From positions 186,001 through 250,000 of the forward strand of contig NZ_FONZ01000003.1 of NCBI RefSeq assembly GCF_900113055.1: a stretch of 64,000 bases of DNA. Reading direction: 5' to 3'. The position numbers and the translations under genes are program-made. Below the pieces are notes generated by a model. The model was not told the origin of the DNA. It saw only the letters and a program-made list of their open reading frames with translations, and searched no databases. The stretch is from Flavimobilis marinus (GTDB lineage Bacteria; Actinomycetota; Actinomycetes; Actinomycetales; Cellulomonadaceae). Shown here one piece after another: positions 8,682 through 16,098 of this stretch. Positions within the stretch are counted from its first letter, which is position 1. Every line of letters begins with the position of its first letter.

Positions 8682-10255
8682 GCGGCGTCCGGCGCGATGC
8701 TCGGCAGCGAGATCCCGCGGCGGGTCAGCAGGCTGCGCGCGGCCGCCCAGCCCGCCATGCCGTGCACCCCCGGGCCTGGCAGCGCGGCGGACGACCCGAG
8801 GTACGCGCCGGCGCCGCCCCGGACCTCTCCCAGGTAGTGCGAGTCCCACGCCACCTGGGGCCGCGCGAGCATCTGCCACGCGGTGACCGCACCGAGCGAG
8901 ATGTCCCCGCCCACCATCGCCTCGTCGTGCTCGGGCAGTCGCCCGGCGGGGATGCAACGCGTCGCCACGACGCGATCCCGCACGCCGGGGGCGAACCGTT
9001 CGATCTGCGCGATCACGCGTTCGGTCATGTCGGTCGTGGAGCCCGACGGGACGTGCGCATACGTCCACACGGCGCGCAGCCCGTCGCGCTCACGTGCGGG
9101 GTCGACCACCACCGGGTCTCCCAGCAGGACCATGGGGAGCTCCGGGTCGCGGCCAGCGCGGATCTCTGCCTGGGCGCGCGCGATCTCGTCGGCGGTCCCC
9201 GCGACGTGCACCGTGCCGGAGCGCGCCACGTCGGGGTCGGCCCACGGGATGGGACCGTCCAGCACGAGGGTCACGGTGGACGCACCGGGGCCGTGCCGGA
9301 ACCGGCGCAGCTGCGCCCGCACGTGCGCGGGCAGCTCGTCGCCGAGCGACGCGAGCACGGCAGGGACCGCCGTGTCGAAGACGTAGTCGCGGGCGGGCGG
9401 GAGGTCCGCGCGCCGCGCCACGCGCCGGTCCGTGTGCACGCGCCCGCCGTGCGCCTCGAGGTCGACGAGCAGCGCGTCGGCGATCGCCTGGGACCCCCCG
9501 ACCGGCACAGGCCACCCGACGCTGTGCCCGAGGGTCGCGAGCAGCAGGCCGGTCGCGCCGGCGACGGGACCGCGGATGGGCGACATGGAGTGCACGGCGA
9601 CGCCGGCGAACAGCGCGCCGGCCGGGCCGTCGGTGGGCCGGTTGAGGACGCCTGCGCCGAGGGCGGCGGTGGCCTGCAGCGTGCGCCACAGGTCGGGTCC
9701 GCGCAGGTCGGTGACGGACGCCTCGGGCGTCCACTCCCCCGGACGGTGCCCGGCGAGCAGCAGCCGACGCCGGTCACCGAGGGTGAGCTCGACCACCGCG
9801 TCCGCGTGCGCGACGAGCGGCGCCAGGGTTCGCCGCCAGGCCCGACCGTGCACGCCGAGGCCGTCGACCGTCCGCTCCAGGTCGCGGTACGCGATCGCTG
9901 CGCGTCCGTGCGGGCCGTCGACGAGCGGCTGCGCGTAGGAGATCTCCGGCACCGCGAGGTCCACGCCCCGCGCGCCGAGGTCGAACTCCCGCAGGAACGG
10001 TGACGCCAGGCCGAGCGGGTGGACGGCCGAGCAGAGGTCGTGCGGCAGGGAGGCGATCAGGTCCGTCGAGGCGCCGGGCCGGCGCTGCACGACGCCGCGC
10101 AGGCCGAGGGGCGCCGTCCGGGCACCGCCGCCCGGGGTCGGCTGGGCCTCGAGGACCTCGACGTCGAGCCCGGCCCGCGCGAGGGTCACTGCCGCGGCCA
10201 GCCCGTTGGGACCGGAACCGACGACGACGACGTCGGGCTGGGTGCTGCTCCGCAT
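8678..10255 (-). CDS. FAD-dependent oxidoreductase, phytoene desaturase (CrtI)-like
   Basis: A 525-residue flavoprotein. The N-terminal Rossmann motif [22 protein letters not shown] (shown here as two overlapping parts: VVVVGSGPNG, then LAAAVTLARAG) binds FAD, followed by EVLEAQPTPGGGARTA, and the C-terminus has the family's second FAD-contact region. The fold is that of phytoene desaturase/amine oxidase relatives. No other carotenoid gene is nearby, so a carotenoid role is not supported; many actinobacteria carry such NAD(P)/FAD oxidoreductases of unknown substrate. ATG at 10255 has GGAGGGCAGGCGC directly upstream. It heads a coupled operon with the serine hydrolase and the unknown protein. 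Confidence 0.85.
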   Translation of the reverse strand: MRSSTQPDVVVVGSGPNGLAAAVTLARAGLDVEVLEAQPTPGGGARTAPLGLRGVVQRRPGASTDLIASLPHDLCSAVHPLGLASPFLREFDLGARGVDLAVPEISYAQPLVDGPHGRAAIAYRDLERTVDGLGVHGRAWRRTLAPLVAHADAVVELTLGDRRRLLLAGHRPGEWTPEASVTDLRGPDLWRTLQATAALGAGVLNRPTDGPAGALFAGVAVHSMSPIRGPVAGATGLLLATLGHSVGWPVPVGGSQAIADALLVDLEAHGGRVHTDRRVARRADLPPARDYVFDTAVPAVLASLGDELPAHVRAQLRRFRHGPGASTVTLVLDGPIPWADPDVARSGTVHVAGTADEIARAQAEIRAGRDPELPMVLLGDPVVVDPARERDGLRAVWTYAHVPSGSTTDMTERVIAQIERFAPGVRDRVVATRCIPAGRLPEHDEAMVGGDISLGAVTAWQMLARPQVAWDSHYLGEVRGGAGAYLGSSAALPGPGVHGMAGWAAARSLLTRRGISLPSIAPDAA

Positions 10256-10332
10256 GCGCCTGCCCTCCGCTCGCTCCTGCCGGCCTCGTCCGAGACTAGG
10301 GGAGGTCCTGCGGACGCGAAAGGCGGGGCGCG

Positions 10333-10968
10333 TCAGCCGGCGTAGTCGGGTCGCAGGATGACCGAGATGGGACCGACCAGCGTGTCCACGAGCGTGGCCT
10401 CCGCGACGCCGAGCGACTCGGCGATCGCCTCGGCCTCGTCCGCGTACTCCTCGCTCTGGTACCAGACGCTCGTGACCGACGGCGGGGTGCCCGTGAAGTT
10501 CGCGGCCTCCGCGCCGCTCCAGCCGTCGTCGACGAGTGCGCCCGCCGCGGTCCCGGCCAGGCCGGAGATGCTGGTCGAGTTGAGGACGCGGATCGCGACG
10601 GAGCGGTCGAGCTCGTCGGCCTCCTCCGTGGTCTCCTCGTCGGTGGGCTCGTCGGTCGGCTCCTCCGACTCCTCGGGCGCCGTGCCCTCGTCGGTCGGTT
10701 CCTCCGTACCCTCGTCCGTGGTCGCGGCGTCCGTCGGGTCGACCGGTGCGGCGCTCGTCGTCGTCGGCGCCGCGGCGTCGTCCTTGTCGGTGGTCTGGGT
10801 GGAGAACCACCACACGATCCCGTAGGCGAGGAGCGACGCGATCAGGAGCACGATCACGAACGCGCGGAGCCGGTCCCAGGTCCCGCGACGAGGCAGGTGC
10901 ACGCCCACGGGCTGGCCGGGGGCGGGAGGCTCGTCGAACTCGTCCTTCGGGTACGGGTAGTCGTTCAC
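10333..10968 (-). CDS. LytR C-terminal domain protein, membrane-anchored
   Basis: A 211-residue protein: short cytoplasmic tail, one membrane helix (about 34-55), a Thr/Glu/Pro-rich low-complexity linker (about 60-118, built from repeats of EEPTDE-like units), and a LytR_C domain starting at [16 protein letters not shown] and ending at the C-terminus. LytR_C domains occur at the end of LytR-CpsA-Psr cell-wall glycopolymer transferases; here the catalytic LCP domain is absent, so the protein probably acts at the cell surface as a binding or accessory factor. GTG at 10968 is preceded by TAGCCT and seven bases, consistent with a leaderless start. Confidence 0.85.
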   Translation of the reverse strand: MNDYPYPKDEFDEPPAPGQPVGVHLPRRGTWDRLRAFVIVLLIASLLAYGIVWWFSTQTTDKDDAAAPTTTSAAPVDPTDAATTDEGTEEPTDEGTAPEESEEPTDEPTDEETTEEADELDRSVAIRVLNSTSISGLAGTAAGALVDDGWSGAEAANFTGTPPSVTSVWYQSEEYADEAEAIAESLGVAEATLVDTLVGPISVILRPDYAG

Positions 10969-11038
10969 GCCAGACAGGCTACCGTCCGCGCGCCGCGAGT
11001 CGGGTCAGACCGGCCGGGTTCACCCGACCGGGGGCGCG

Positions 11039-11323
11039 TCAGGCCTCGGCACCCAGGCGGCGGGCGGAGCGCGCGCGCTGTCGGCTGGCGCGCAGACGAC
11101 GGAGGCGCTTGATGAGCATCGGGTCGTGCTCGAGGGCGGCGTCCGAGTCGATCAGGGCGTTGAGCACCTGGTAGTAGCGGGTCGCCGAGAGGTCGAAGAG
11201 CTCGCGGACGGCCTGCTCCTTCGCGCCGGCGTACTTCCACCACTGGCGTTCGAAGGCGAGGATCTCGCGGTCGCGGTCGCTCAGGCCCGACGGCTCCTCG
11301 GTGACGCTCTGCAGGTGGCCCAT
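11039..11323 (-). CDS. DUF3263 family protein
   Basis: A 94-residue protein of the small actinobacterial DUF3263 family. [20 protein letters not shown] is the family hallmark; the middle ([20 protein letters not shown]) looks like a helix-turn-helix, and the C-terminus is very basic ([19 protein letters not shown]). Those traits suggest a DNA-binding protein, but no target is known. ATG at 11323 directly precedes the conserved part. It is the 3' neighbour of, and divergent from, the uracil-DNA glycosylase gene. Confidence 0.9.
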   Translation of the reverse strand: MGHLQSVTEEPSGLSDRDREILAFERQWWKYAGAKEQAVRELFDLSATRYYQVLNALIDSDAALEHDPMLIKRLRRLRASRQRARSARRLGAEA

Positions 11324-11485
11324 CGTCACTCCCCTCGCGCTGCGGTGGTCTGCGGCCAGCATGGCGCTCGCCGCCCGCCATGCTACGCCGTGAATGACAC
11401 TGGTGTCATTCGCCAGTCTGCCGTCGCGCGCGTCCCCAGCACCGCCGGGAGGACGGCGTCGGCGGGCGGTCCTAGGGTGAGAATC

Positions 11486-12268
11486 ATGACGATCCGCCCG
11501 GCCAGCACCGACCAGCACGACCCCAGCCTTCCGCTGCTGCCCGACGATGCCGCCGGGTTCGCCGAGCTCACCGAGTCGTGGCGGTCCGAGCTCGACGCCG
11601 GCTGGGTCGACGCGCTCGAGCCCGTCGCCCCGGCGCTCGAGGGAGCACTGCGCGCCTGCGCCGACGACGTCCGCGCAGGCCACGTCGTCCTCCCGGGTCC
11701 GGCTGTGGTGCTGCGGGCGTTCCAGCAACCGTTCGACGCCGTGCGGGTGCTCGTCGTCGGGCAGGATCCCTACCCGACGCCGGGGCACGCCGTCGGGCTG
11801 GCCTTCTCCGTCGGCGGGCACGTCTCGCCGTTGCCCCGCTCGCTGCAGAACATCGTGGCGGAGCTGCGCACCGACGTCGGCGTCCCCGCGCCCGCATCGG
11901 GCGACCTGTCCGCGTGGACCGAGCAGGGGGTGCTGCTGCTCAACCGCGTGCTGTCGGTGCGGTCCGGCGAGCCGGGCGCGCACCGGGGCCTCGGCTGGGA
12001 GGACGTCACAGCGCAGGCGATCGCGGCGCTCGCGGCCCGCCCGAAGCCGCTCGTGGCCGTGCTCTGGGGCAACGACGCCCGCAAGCTCTCGGGCGCACTG
12101 GCCGGGCACCCGGTCATCGAGTCGGCGCACCCGAGCCCGCTGTCGGCGCGGCGCGGCTTCCTCGGCTCGGCGCCCTTCTCCCAGGTGAACACCGCGCTCG
12201 CAGCGCTGGGCGAACCACCCGTCGACTGGCGCCTGCCCGCGGCGCCGGGGTCAGAATGGTCCCTGTGA
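11486..12268 (+). CDS. ung: Uracil-DNA glycosylase, family 1
   Basis: A 260-residue base-excision-repair enzyme that removes uracil from DNA. The water-activating loop is [17 protein letters not shown], with the Asp of GQDPY as catalytic base; the His of the classical GQDPYH is replaced by Pro, as in other actinobacterial Ung proteins. The second motif HPSPLS carries the catalytic His. ATG at 11486 is preceded by TAGGGT and seven bases (leaderless pattern); longer in-frame versions extend over the divergent DUF3263 gene and lack homology. The 3' end overlaps the start of the SGNH hydrolase gene. Confidence 0.97.
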   Translation: MTIRPASTDQHDPSLPLLPDDAAGFAELTESWRSELDAGWVDALEPVAPALEGALRACADDVRAGHVVLPGPAVVLRAFQQPFDAVRVLVVGQDPYPTPGHAVGLAFSVGGHVSPLPRSLQNIVAELRTDVGVPAPASGDLSAWTEQGVLLLNRVLSVRSGEPGAHRGLGWEDVTAQAIAALAARPKPLVAVLWGNDARKLSGALAGHPVIESAHPSPLSARRGFLGSAPFSQVNTALAALGEPPVDWRLPAAPGSEWSL

Positions 12269-13158
12269 CCGACGAGCCCACCGCGCCGAGCGAGCAGACC
12301 CCCGACGACCAGCCGACCACCGAGCGCGCCTCGACCGAGCGGAGCTCCACGCTGCCGCCCGCGCCGTGGACCCGGTACGTGGCGATCGGCGACTCCTTCA
12401 CCGAGGGGCTGTGGGACACCAGCCCGAGCGACCCGGAGCAGTGCCGCGGCTGGGCGGACCGCCTCGCCGAGACGTTCGCGAGCCGGGCGCAGGCCGCCGG
12501 CGCGCCGGACGTCACCTACGCGAACCTCGCGGTGCGCGGCAAGCTCCTGCGCCCGATCCTCGTGCACCAGCTCCCCCAGGCGCTGCGGCTCAAGCCGGAC
12601 CTCGTGAGCATGATCGGCGGCGGCAATGACATGCTGCGTCCGTCGGCCGACCCCGACGAGATGGCCCGCAACCTCGAGGACGCCGTGATCCGCATCCGCG
12701 CGACCGGTGCCGACGTCCTGCTCGGGACCGGCGTGGACGCCGCGGACTCCCCCATCATCAAGGTCACCCGCGGCCGGGTCGCCGTGTATAACGCGCACAT
12801 CTGGTCGATCGCCCGACGCCATGGCGCACACGTGCTCGACCTGTGGGGCATGCAGTTCATCCGCGACTGGCGGATGTGGGCCGAGGACCGGATCCACCTC
12901 ACCGCCGAGGGGCACCGCCGCGTCGCCCAGGGCGCCCTGGTGGCGCTCGGCCAGCAGCCCGACGACATCGCGTGGGAGACGCCGCTCGAGGGCGCCCCGG
13001 CGGTGGCGCGGGCGCTGCGGGCGCGCGAGAACGCCCAGTGGATGCGGGAGCACCTGTACCCCTGGGCGCAGCGCCGCCTCACTGGTCGGTCGTCGGGCGA
13101 CCTCCGCTCGGCGAAGTACCCGGACCTGACCCCGGTCGAGCCGCGGGACCCGCGCTAG
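12256..13158 (+). CDS. SGNH/GDSL-family hydrolase
   Basis: About 300 residues with the four-block SGNH esterase architecture: block [10 protein letters not shown] (nucleophile Ser), the Gly of the oxyanion hole in [14 protein letters not shown] with the conserved Asn, and the C-terminal [10 protein letters not shown] with Asp and His. There is no signal peptide, so an intracellular esterase/lipase or acyltransferase is expected. ATG at 12256 (GGGG five bases upstream) is preferred; GTG at 12265 is an alternative. It overlaps ung by 13 bases, so the two are probably co-transcribed. Confidence 0.88.
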   Translation: MVPVTDEPTAPSEQTPDDQPTTERASTERSSTLPPAPWTRYVAIGDSFTEGLWDTSPSDPEQCRGWADRLAETFASRAQAAGAPDVTYANLAVRGKLLRPILVHQLPQALRLKPDLVSMIGGGNDMLRPSADPDEMARNLEDAVIRIRATGADVLLGTGVDAADSPIIKVTRGRVAVYNAHIWSIARRHGAHVLDLWGMQFIRDWRMWAEDRIHLTAEGHRRVAQGALVALGQQPDDIAWETPLEGAPAVARALRARENAQWMREHLYPWAQRRLTGRSSGDLRSAKYPDLTPVEPRDPR

Positions 13159-13230
13159 GCAGGCACTGCCGCCTGCCCCGGCCAGGCCCGCGCCTCTTCG
13201 CCCCGACCTCGCCCGCCCCCACTCGCGAAT

Positions 13231-13267
13231 GCGCACTTCTTGCTGCTCTGAGCAGCATGAAGTGCGC
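13231..13267. repeat. Long near-perfect palindrome between convergent genes
   Basis: Arms GCGCACTTCTTGCTGCTC and GAGCAGCATGAAGTGCGC pair over 18 positions with one mismatch around a single central base. The sequence is A/T-richer than its surroundings and resembles palindromes at 19247, 37160 and 56145. It probably acts as a two-way terminator. Confidence 0.75.
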
Positions 13268-13308
13268 AATCCCGGCCGGGGGGTGAGGTGGCCGGGGGGT
13301 CGCGGCGG

Positions 13309-13728
13309 TCAGCCGGTGACGACGACCGCCGTGGTGGCGACGTCGTCGAGACTGACGGACCCGCCGTCGGCCAGGGTGAGGCTCGCGCCGCTCGCGGCGA
13401 GGGGGCCGGTGAGCTCCGCGATGCGGGCACCGGTCGCGTCGGCGAGGGACACGCGCAGGGTGCTGCCCACGCAGTCGAGGGGTGGCGTCGCGACGCCGAC
13501 GCCCACGAGGACGTAGCCCTTCGCGTCCGCGGAGTACTCGACGTCGTGGGAGAGCTCGAGCTCCGACGGCGCGCACGCGGTCACGGAGCTCGTGCCCGCG
13601 CCGATCATGGGGCCGCCCTGGGTGGCGAGCTGCCCCGCCTGTGCCAGCGACAGACCGAGCAGACCAGCGGCACCGAGGCCGGCGAGCATGCTCGCGACAG
13701 CCCGTGCCTTGATGGCAGTACGTCCCAT
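13309..13728 (-). CDS. Exported two-cysteine-module protein (paralogue A)
   Basis: A 139-residue protein with an N-terminal export signal (KARAVASMLAGLGAAGLLGLSLAQA). The mature part has cysteines 52 and 86, a KGY motif at 70-72 between them, CVG after the second, ELTG, and a hydrophobic C-terminus (ATTAVVVTG). The same order of landmarks occurs in the proteins at 15413-15820 and 13858-14688. I do not recognise a named family; the linked SipW-type peptidase suggests an alternate-type signal peptide substrate. ATG at 13728 is chosen because the upstream in-frame stretch does not look like a signal peptide. A palindrome lies 49-62 bases upstream. Confidence 0.75.
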   Translation of the reverse strand: MGRTAIKARAVASMLAGLGAAGLLGLSLAQAGQLATQGGPMIGAGTSSVTACAPSELELSHDVEYSADAKGYVLVGVGVATPPLDCVGSTLRVSLADATGARIAELTGPLAASGASLTLADGGSVSLDDVATTAVVVTG

Positions 13729-13776
13729 GTCACCCTCGCTCGCCGCGGACGTCCAATGTCCGCACGACCAGTGTGT

Positions 13777-13790
13777 GGGTGCTACCACCT
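13777..13790 (-). promoter_or_regulatory. Candidate operator, imperfect palindrome
   Basis: GGGTGCTACCACCT is a slightly degenerate copy of the perfect 14-base palindrome at 15904-15917. It sits 49 bases upstream of the start of the exported protein gene at 13728. A shared regulator of the secretion locus is inferred. Confidence 0.5.
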
Positions 13791-13857
13791 ATCTGACAAC
13801 CGGCAGGGCGACGTTGGTCCGGGTGAAAAGGGCTCGGCGCGGTGGTGTCCGGGTGCG

Positions 13858-14688
13858 TCAGTTGCAGCCGGGAACGACGTCCTCACCTGAGCGGACGTCC
13901 TTGTAACCCTTGATGACGACCGGGTTCACCGAGTACACGCCCGGCACCAGCACGAGGAGCATGGCCGACTCGCAGCGCCAGTCCTCGTACTCAGCCGGCC
14001 GGGGGTCGAGCCATCCCAGACCACCGCCGTCGACATCCACGCTCGCCGCCCGGAACGGAACTCGGGTGCCAGTGGCACCGACGCGAGCCAAGTTGACGTA
14101 CATCCGATCGCCTGCTCGGAAATACTGCTGCGACGTGATGCTGAACGACCACTCGTTCGTCCCACGACCGAGAATCTCGACCGTAGGCGCACAAGACGAG
14201 CTCCCATTGCGGGTCCTGCAGATCACCAGCGGAAGGACCTCCCCCGGGAGCTCCCACGCCGCGGAAACGCCCCAGGAACCGACGATGGCCGCTGCTCGAC
14301 CGACGTCGGGCAGGAAGACCGCCTTGCTCGCAGTCAGATTGACGGCGCCACCAGCCGACGCGTTTCCTTCGAGCGTCGCGAGCGCCACCCCGTCTGCGTC
14401 GATCAGAGTCGCCTCGATCTTCTTGCCGGCACAGCTCGGCGCCACTCCACGCGCCTCGAACTTCCTCGTCGATCCCGTGCTGATCTCGTCGTAGCCGTTC
14501 AAGCCCCCCTTGCCGTTCTCGCTCTGGTCCTTTCTAGGGCTGATCACTATCGCGTCGTCGCACCGCTGAGCAGTCAAGGTAGTCAGCACAGGGCGGCTGA
14601 CCTTCAACGAAGCAGCGCTGGCAACGGAGGGCAGAGCGACGACGACGAGCGCGAGCAGCGTCGCGATCAGTGCCGTCGTGCGCTTCAT
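13858..14688 (-). CDS. Exported protein with one and a half copies of the two-cysteine module
   Basis: A 276-residue secreted protein with a clear cleavable signal peptide (ALIATLLALVVVALPSVASA, probable cut after ASA near 26). Residues 43-137 contain the module shared with its neighbours: C43, C86 followed by AGK, DADGVALATLEG, LTAS and DVGRAAAIV. Residues 239-275 look like the first half of a second copy (C239, KGY at 260-262, C275 with the same spacing as the 15413-15820 protein), and the protein ends two residues later. Total of six cysteines. Function unknown; extracellular. The start ATG overlaps the signal peptidase stop (ATGA), so the two are translationally coupled. Confidence 0.75.
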   Translation of the reverse strand: MKRTTALIATLLALVVVALPSVASAASLKVSRPVLTTLTAQRCDDAIVISPRKDQSENGKGGLNGYDEISTGSTRKFEARGVAPSCAGKKIEATLIDADGVALATLEGNASAGGAVNLTASKAVFLPDVGRAAAIVGSWGVSAAWELPGEVLPLVICRTRNGSSSCAPTVEILGRGTNEWSFSITSQQYFRAGDRMYVNLARVGATGTRVPFRAASVDVDGGGLGWLDPRPAEYEDWRCESAMLLVLVPGVYSVNPVVIKGYKDVRSGEDVVPGCN

Positions 14689-15341
14689 GCCTGGGGGCTC
14701 CTCGAGGGGGTGTCGCTGAGGTCGTCGCTGGACGTCTCGCTGGCTGCCGCGGTCACGCTGGCGTCAGAGGCATCGACCTCGGGTGCGAGAGCGGCGCCGG
14801 CGTCCTGCCCGTCGTGGCCTTCGCCCTCCGCCTGCGGTGCGTCCTCGTCATCGGTCCGCGGCCAGAGGTAGATCGCCCCGGCGAGGAGGAACAGCGAGAT
14901 CCAGATGTACGGGTTGGCGAGCGTGTAGACGATGCTGCCGAGGTTCGGGATGTGGAGCCGCGCGATCCCGACGACCTGGCTGTTGTCGGGCTCCCAGGGA
15001 TCGATGAACGAGTTGTTGTCGCCCTGGATGACCCAGGCGTCCGAGTCGCCGCCGATGATGCGGTGGATGACCCGGGCGCCGCCGGTGTCCTCCGGCTCGT
15101 AGACGACGACGTCGCCGACCTGCGGCTCGCCGCAGCGGGCCCACACCAGGTCACCCGTGTAGTACGTCGGCTCCATCGACTGGCCCGAGACGATCGTCAG
15201 GGTGCTGCAGCCGCCGAGCGTCGTGGGCCAGAAGAAGTAGACGAGGCCCGCGATGAACGCGAGCGTGACCGTCGTGGCGAGCCCCGACCGGAGCCGGCGC
15301 GTCATGCGCACGGCTCCGGTCCCATGGCTTGCTCCGGTCAC
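14685..15341 (-). CDS. Signal peptidase I, SipW/ER type
   Basis: A 218-residue membrane signal peptidase. The nucleophile is S55 in SGQSMEPT; the general base is H93 in ARVIHRIIGG, not lysine, which marks the ER/SipW class rather than the housekeeping P-type. QGDNNSF follows, as usual. Membrane helices lie at about 22-37 and 147-160, and an acidic Ala/Ser-rich tail of about 58 residues follows in the cytoplasm. SipW-type enzymes process dedicated substrates such as TasA; the exported proteins on either side are likely its substrates. GTG 15341 is used; ATG 15305, with GGAG eight bases upstream, is a credible alternative. Confidence 0.88.
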   Translation of the reverse strand: MTGASHGTGAVRMTRRLRSGLATTVTLAFIAGLVYFFWPTTLGGCSTLTIVSGQSMEPTYYTGDLVWARCGEPQVGDVVVYEPEDTGGARVIHRIIGGDSDAWVIQGDNNSFIDPWEPDNSQVVGIARLHIPNLGSIVYTLANPYIWISLFLLAGAIYLWPRTDDEDAPQAEGEGHDGQDAGAALAPEVDASDASVTAAASETSSDDLSDTPSRSPQA

Positions 15342-15383
15342 AGCGTCGGGCTCCGATCCGGTGTGGTGCGAACTGCGGGGGTC

Positions 15384-15401
15384 GGGTGCCGGTTGGCACC
15401 C
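15384..15401 (-). terminator. Short hairpin between exported protein and signal peptidase genes
   Basis: GGGTGCC-GGTT-GGCACCC, 12 bases after the stop of the 15413-15820 gene. A seven-pair stem with a four-base loop could stabilise or partly terminate the upstream message, giving much substrate and little peptidase. It shares the GGGTGC half-site of the two operators. Confidence 0.5.
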
Positions 15402-15412
15402 AGGTCAGCGGG

Positions 15413-15820
15413 TCAGCTGTAGATGACGACCGCGACGCCCTCGACGTCAGCTGCCTTCACCGAGGCCGTGAGCGCAATCTTCTTGGTGGCAGTCAGCCCC
15501 TTACCGGTCAGCTCGGTAAGCGTCGACCCGTCCCCCTTGGTGAGCGTGATCTGGTAGTTCATCTCGGGGCCCACGCAGCCGGTCAGGCCGGAGAGATCCA
15601 CGCTCGACACGGTGTATCCCTTGACGGTCGACGAGTAGGCGTTCGTGAAGTCGATAGCGATCTGGTCGCTGTCTTCCTGGCACGCCTCGACGATGGTCTG
15701 CGCGGCGCCGAGCGACGAGGTGCCGACGTTGAGCGTCGCGGCGGACGCGATCGAGAGGCCGGCGACGCCGACGACGGCGAGGGCGAGGGCGGCGGCCTTA
15801 CGGTTCTTGCTGGAAGCCAT
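15413..15820 (-). CDS. Exported two-cysteine-module protein (paralogue B), probable SipW-type substrate
   Basis: A 135-residue protein with an N-terminal signal (KAAALALAVVGVAGLSIASAATL) of the kind seen in SipW-dependent proteins. Cysteines 47 and 82 flank a KGY motif at 67-69; then CVG, a DGSTLTELTG segment, LTAS and a hydrophobic end VEGVAVVIYS. It is the first gene of the locus, followed by the signal peptidase. A matrix, fibre or adhesin role is plausible by analogy with TasA loci but is inference; no direct sequence homology to TasA is claimed. ATG at 15820 has TTGGAG upstream. A perfect palindrome lies 84-97 bases upstream. Confidence 0.78.
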   Translation of the reverse strand: MASSKNRKAAALALAVVGVAGLSIASAATLNVGTSSLGAAQTIVEACQEDSDQIAIDFTNAYSSTVKGYTVSSVDLSGLTGCVGPEMNYQITLTKGDGSTLTELTGKGLTATKKIALTASVKAADVEGVAVVIYS

Positions 15821-15903
15821 GGTGGTACTCCAAGGTCGTGGTGGGGTCCATGAGGACGGACTTCAACCTACGAGCGGCTGCAAGAATGGGGCAGGGCTTG
15901 CAT

Positions 15904-15917
15904 GGGTGCTAGCACCC
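15904..15917 (-). promoter_or_regulatory. Candidate operator, perfect 14-base palindrome
   Basis: GGGTGCTAGCACCC, a perfect palindrome upstream of the first gene of the SipW-type locus; a near copy precedes the last gene. The rest of 15821-16098 shows scattered TTGCAAGG repeats but no gene. Confidence 0.55.
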
Positions 15918-16065
15918 GACGTATGAGGAAAACCGCGAGACTTCACCCGCCGTGAAACGAAGTCGAGTCGGGCAAATCCGTTCATCCGGCGCGGATCCGG
16001 TCATCAATCGTTGCAAGGTCGAGCACGAATCGCGCCAACGCGGCACGCGCCTCGTCCGATCTCAG

Positions 16066-16086
16066 CGCTTGCAAGGACTGCAAGCG
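16066..16086 (-). terminator. Hairpin downstream of histidine kinase
   Basis: CGCTTGCA-AGGAC-TGCAAGCG, 13 bases past the stop codon of the minus-strand kinase. Eight-pair stem; probably a terminator. Confidence 0.45.
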
Positions 16087-16098
16087 GTCTGCTGGGAC

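Noticed and set aside
8678-10255. Carotenoid biosynthesis cluster
   Set aside because: Only the CrtI-like oxidoreductase is present; no crtB, crtE or cyclase gene is in the neighbourhood.
10600-10790. Tandem repeat array or CRISPR
   Set aside because: The repetition is low-complexity Thr/Glu/Pro coding sequence of the LytR_C protein linker.
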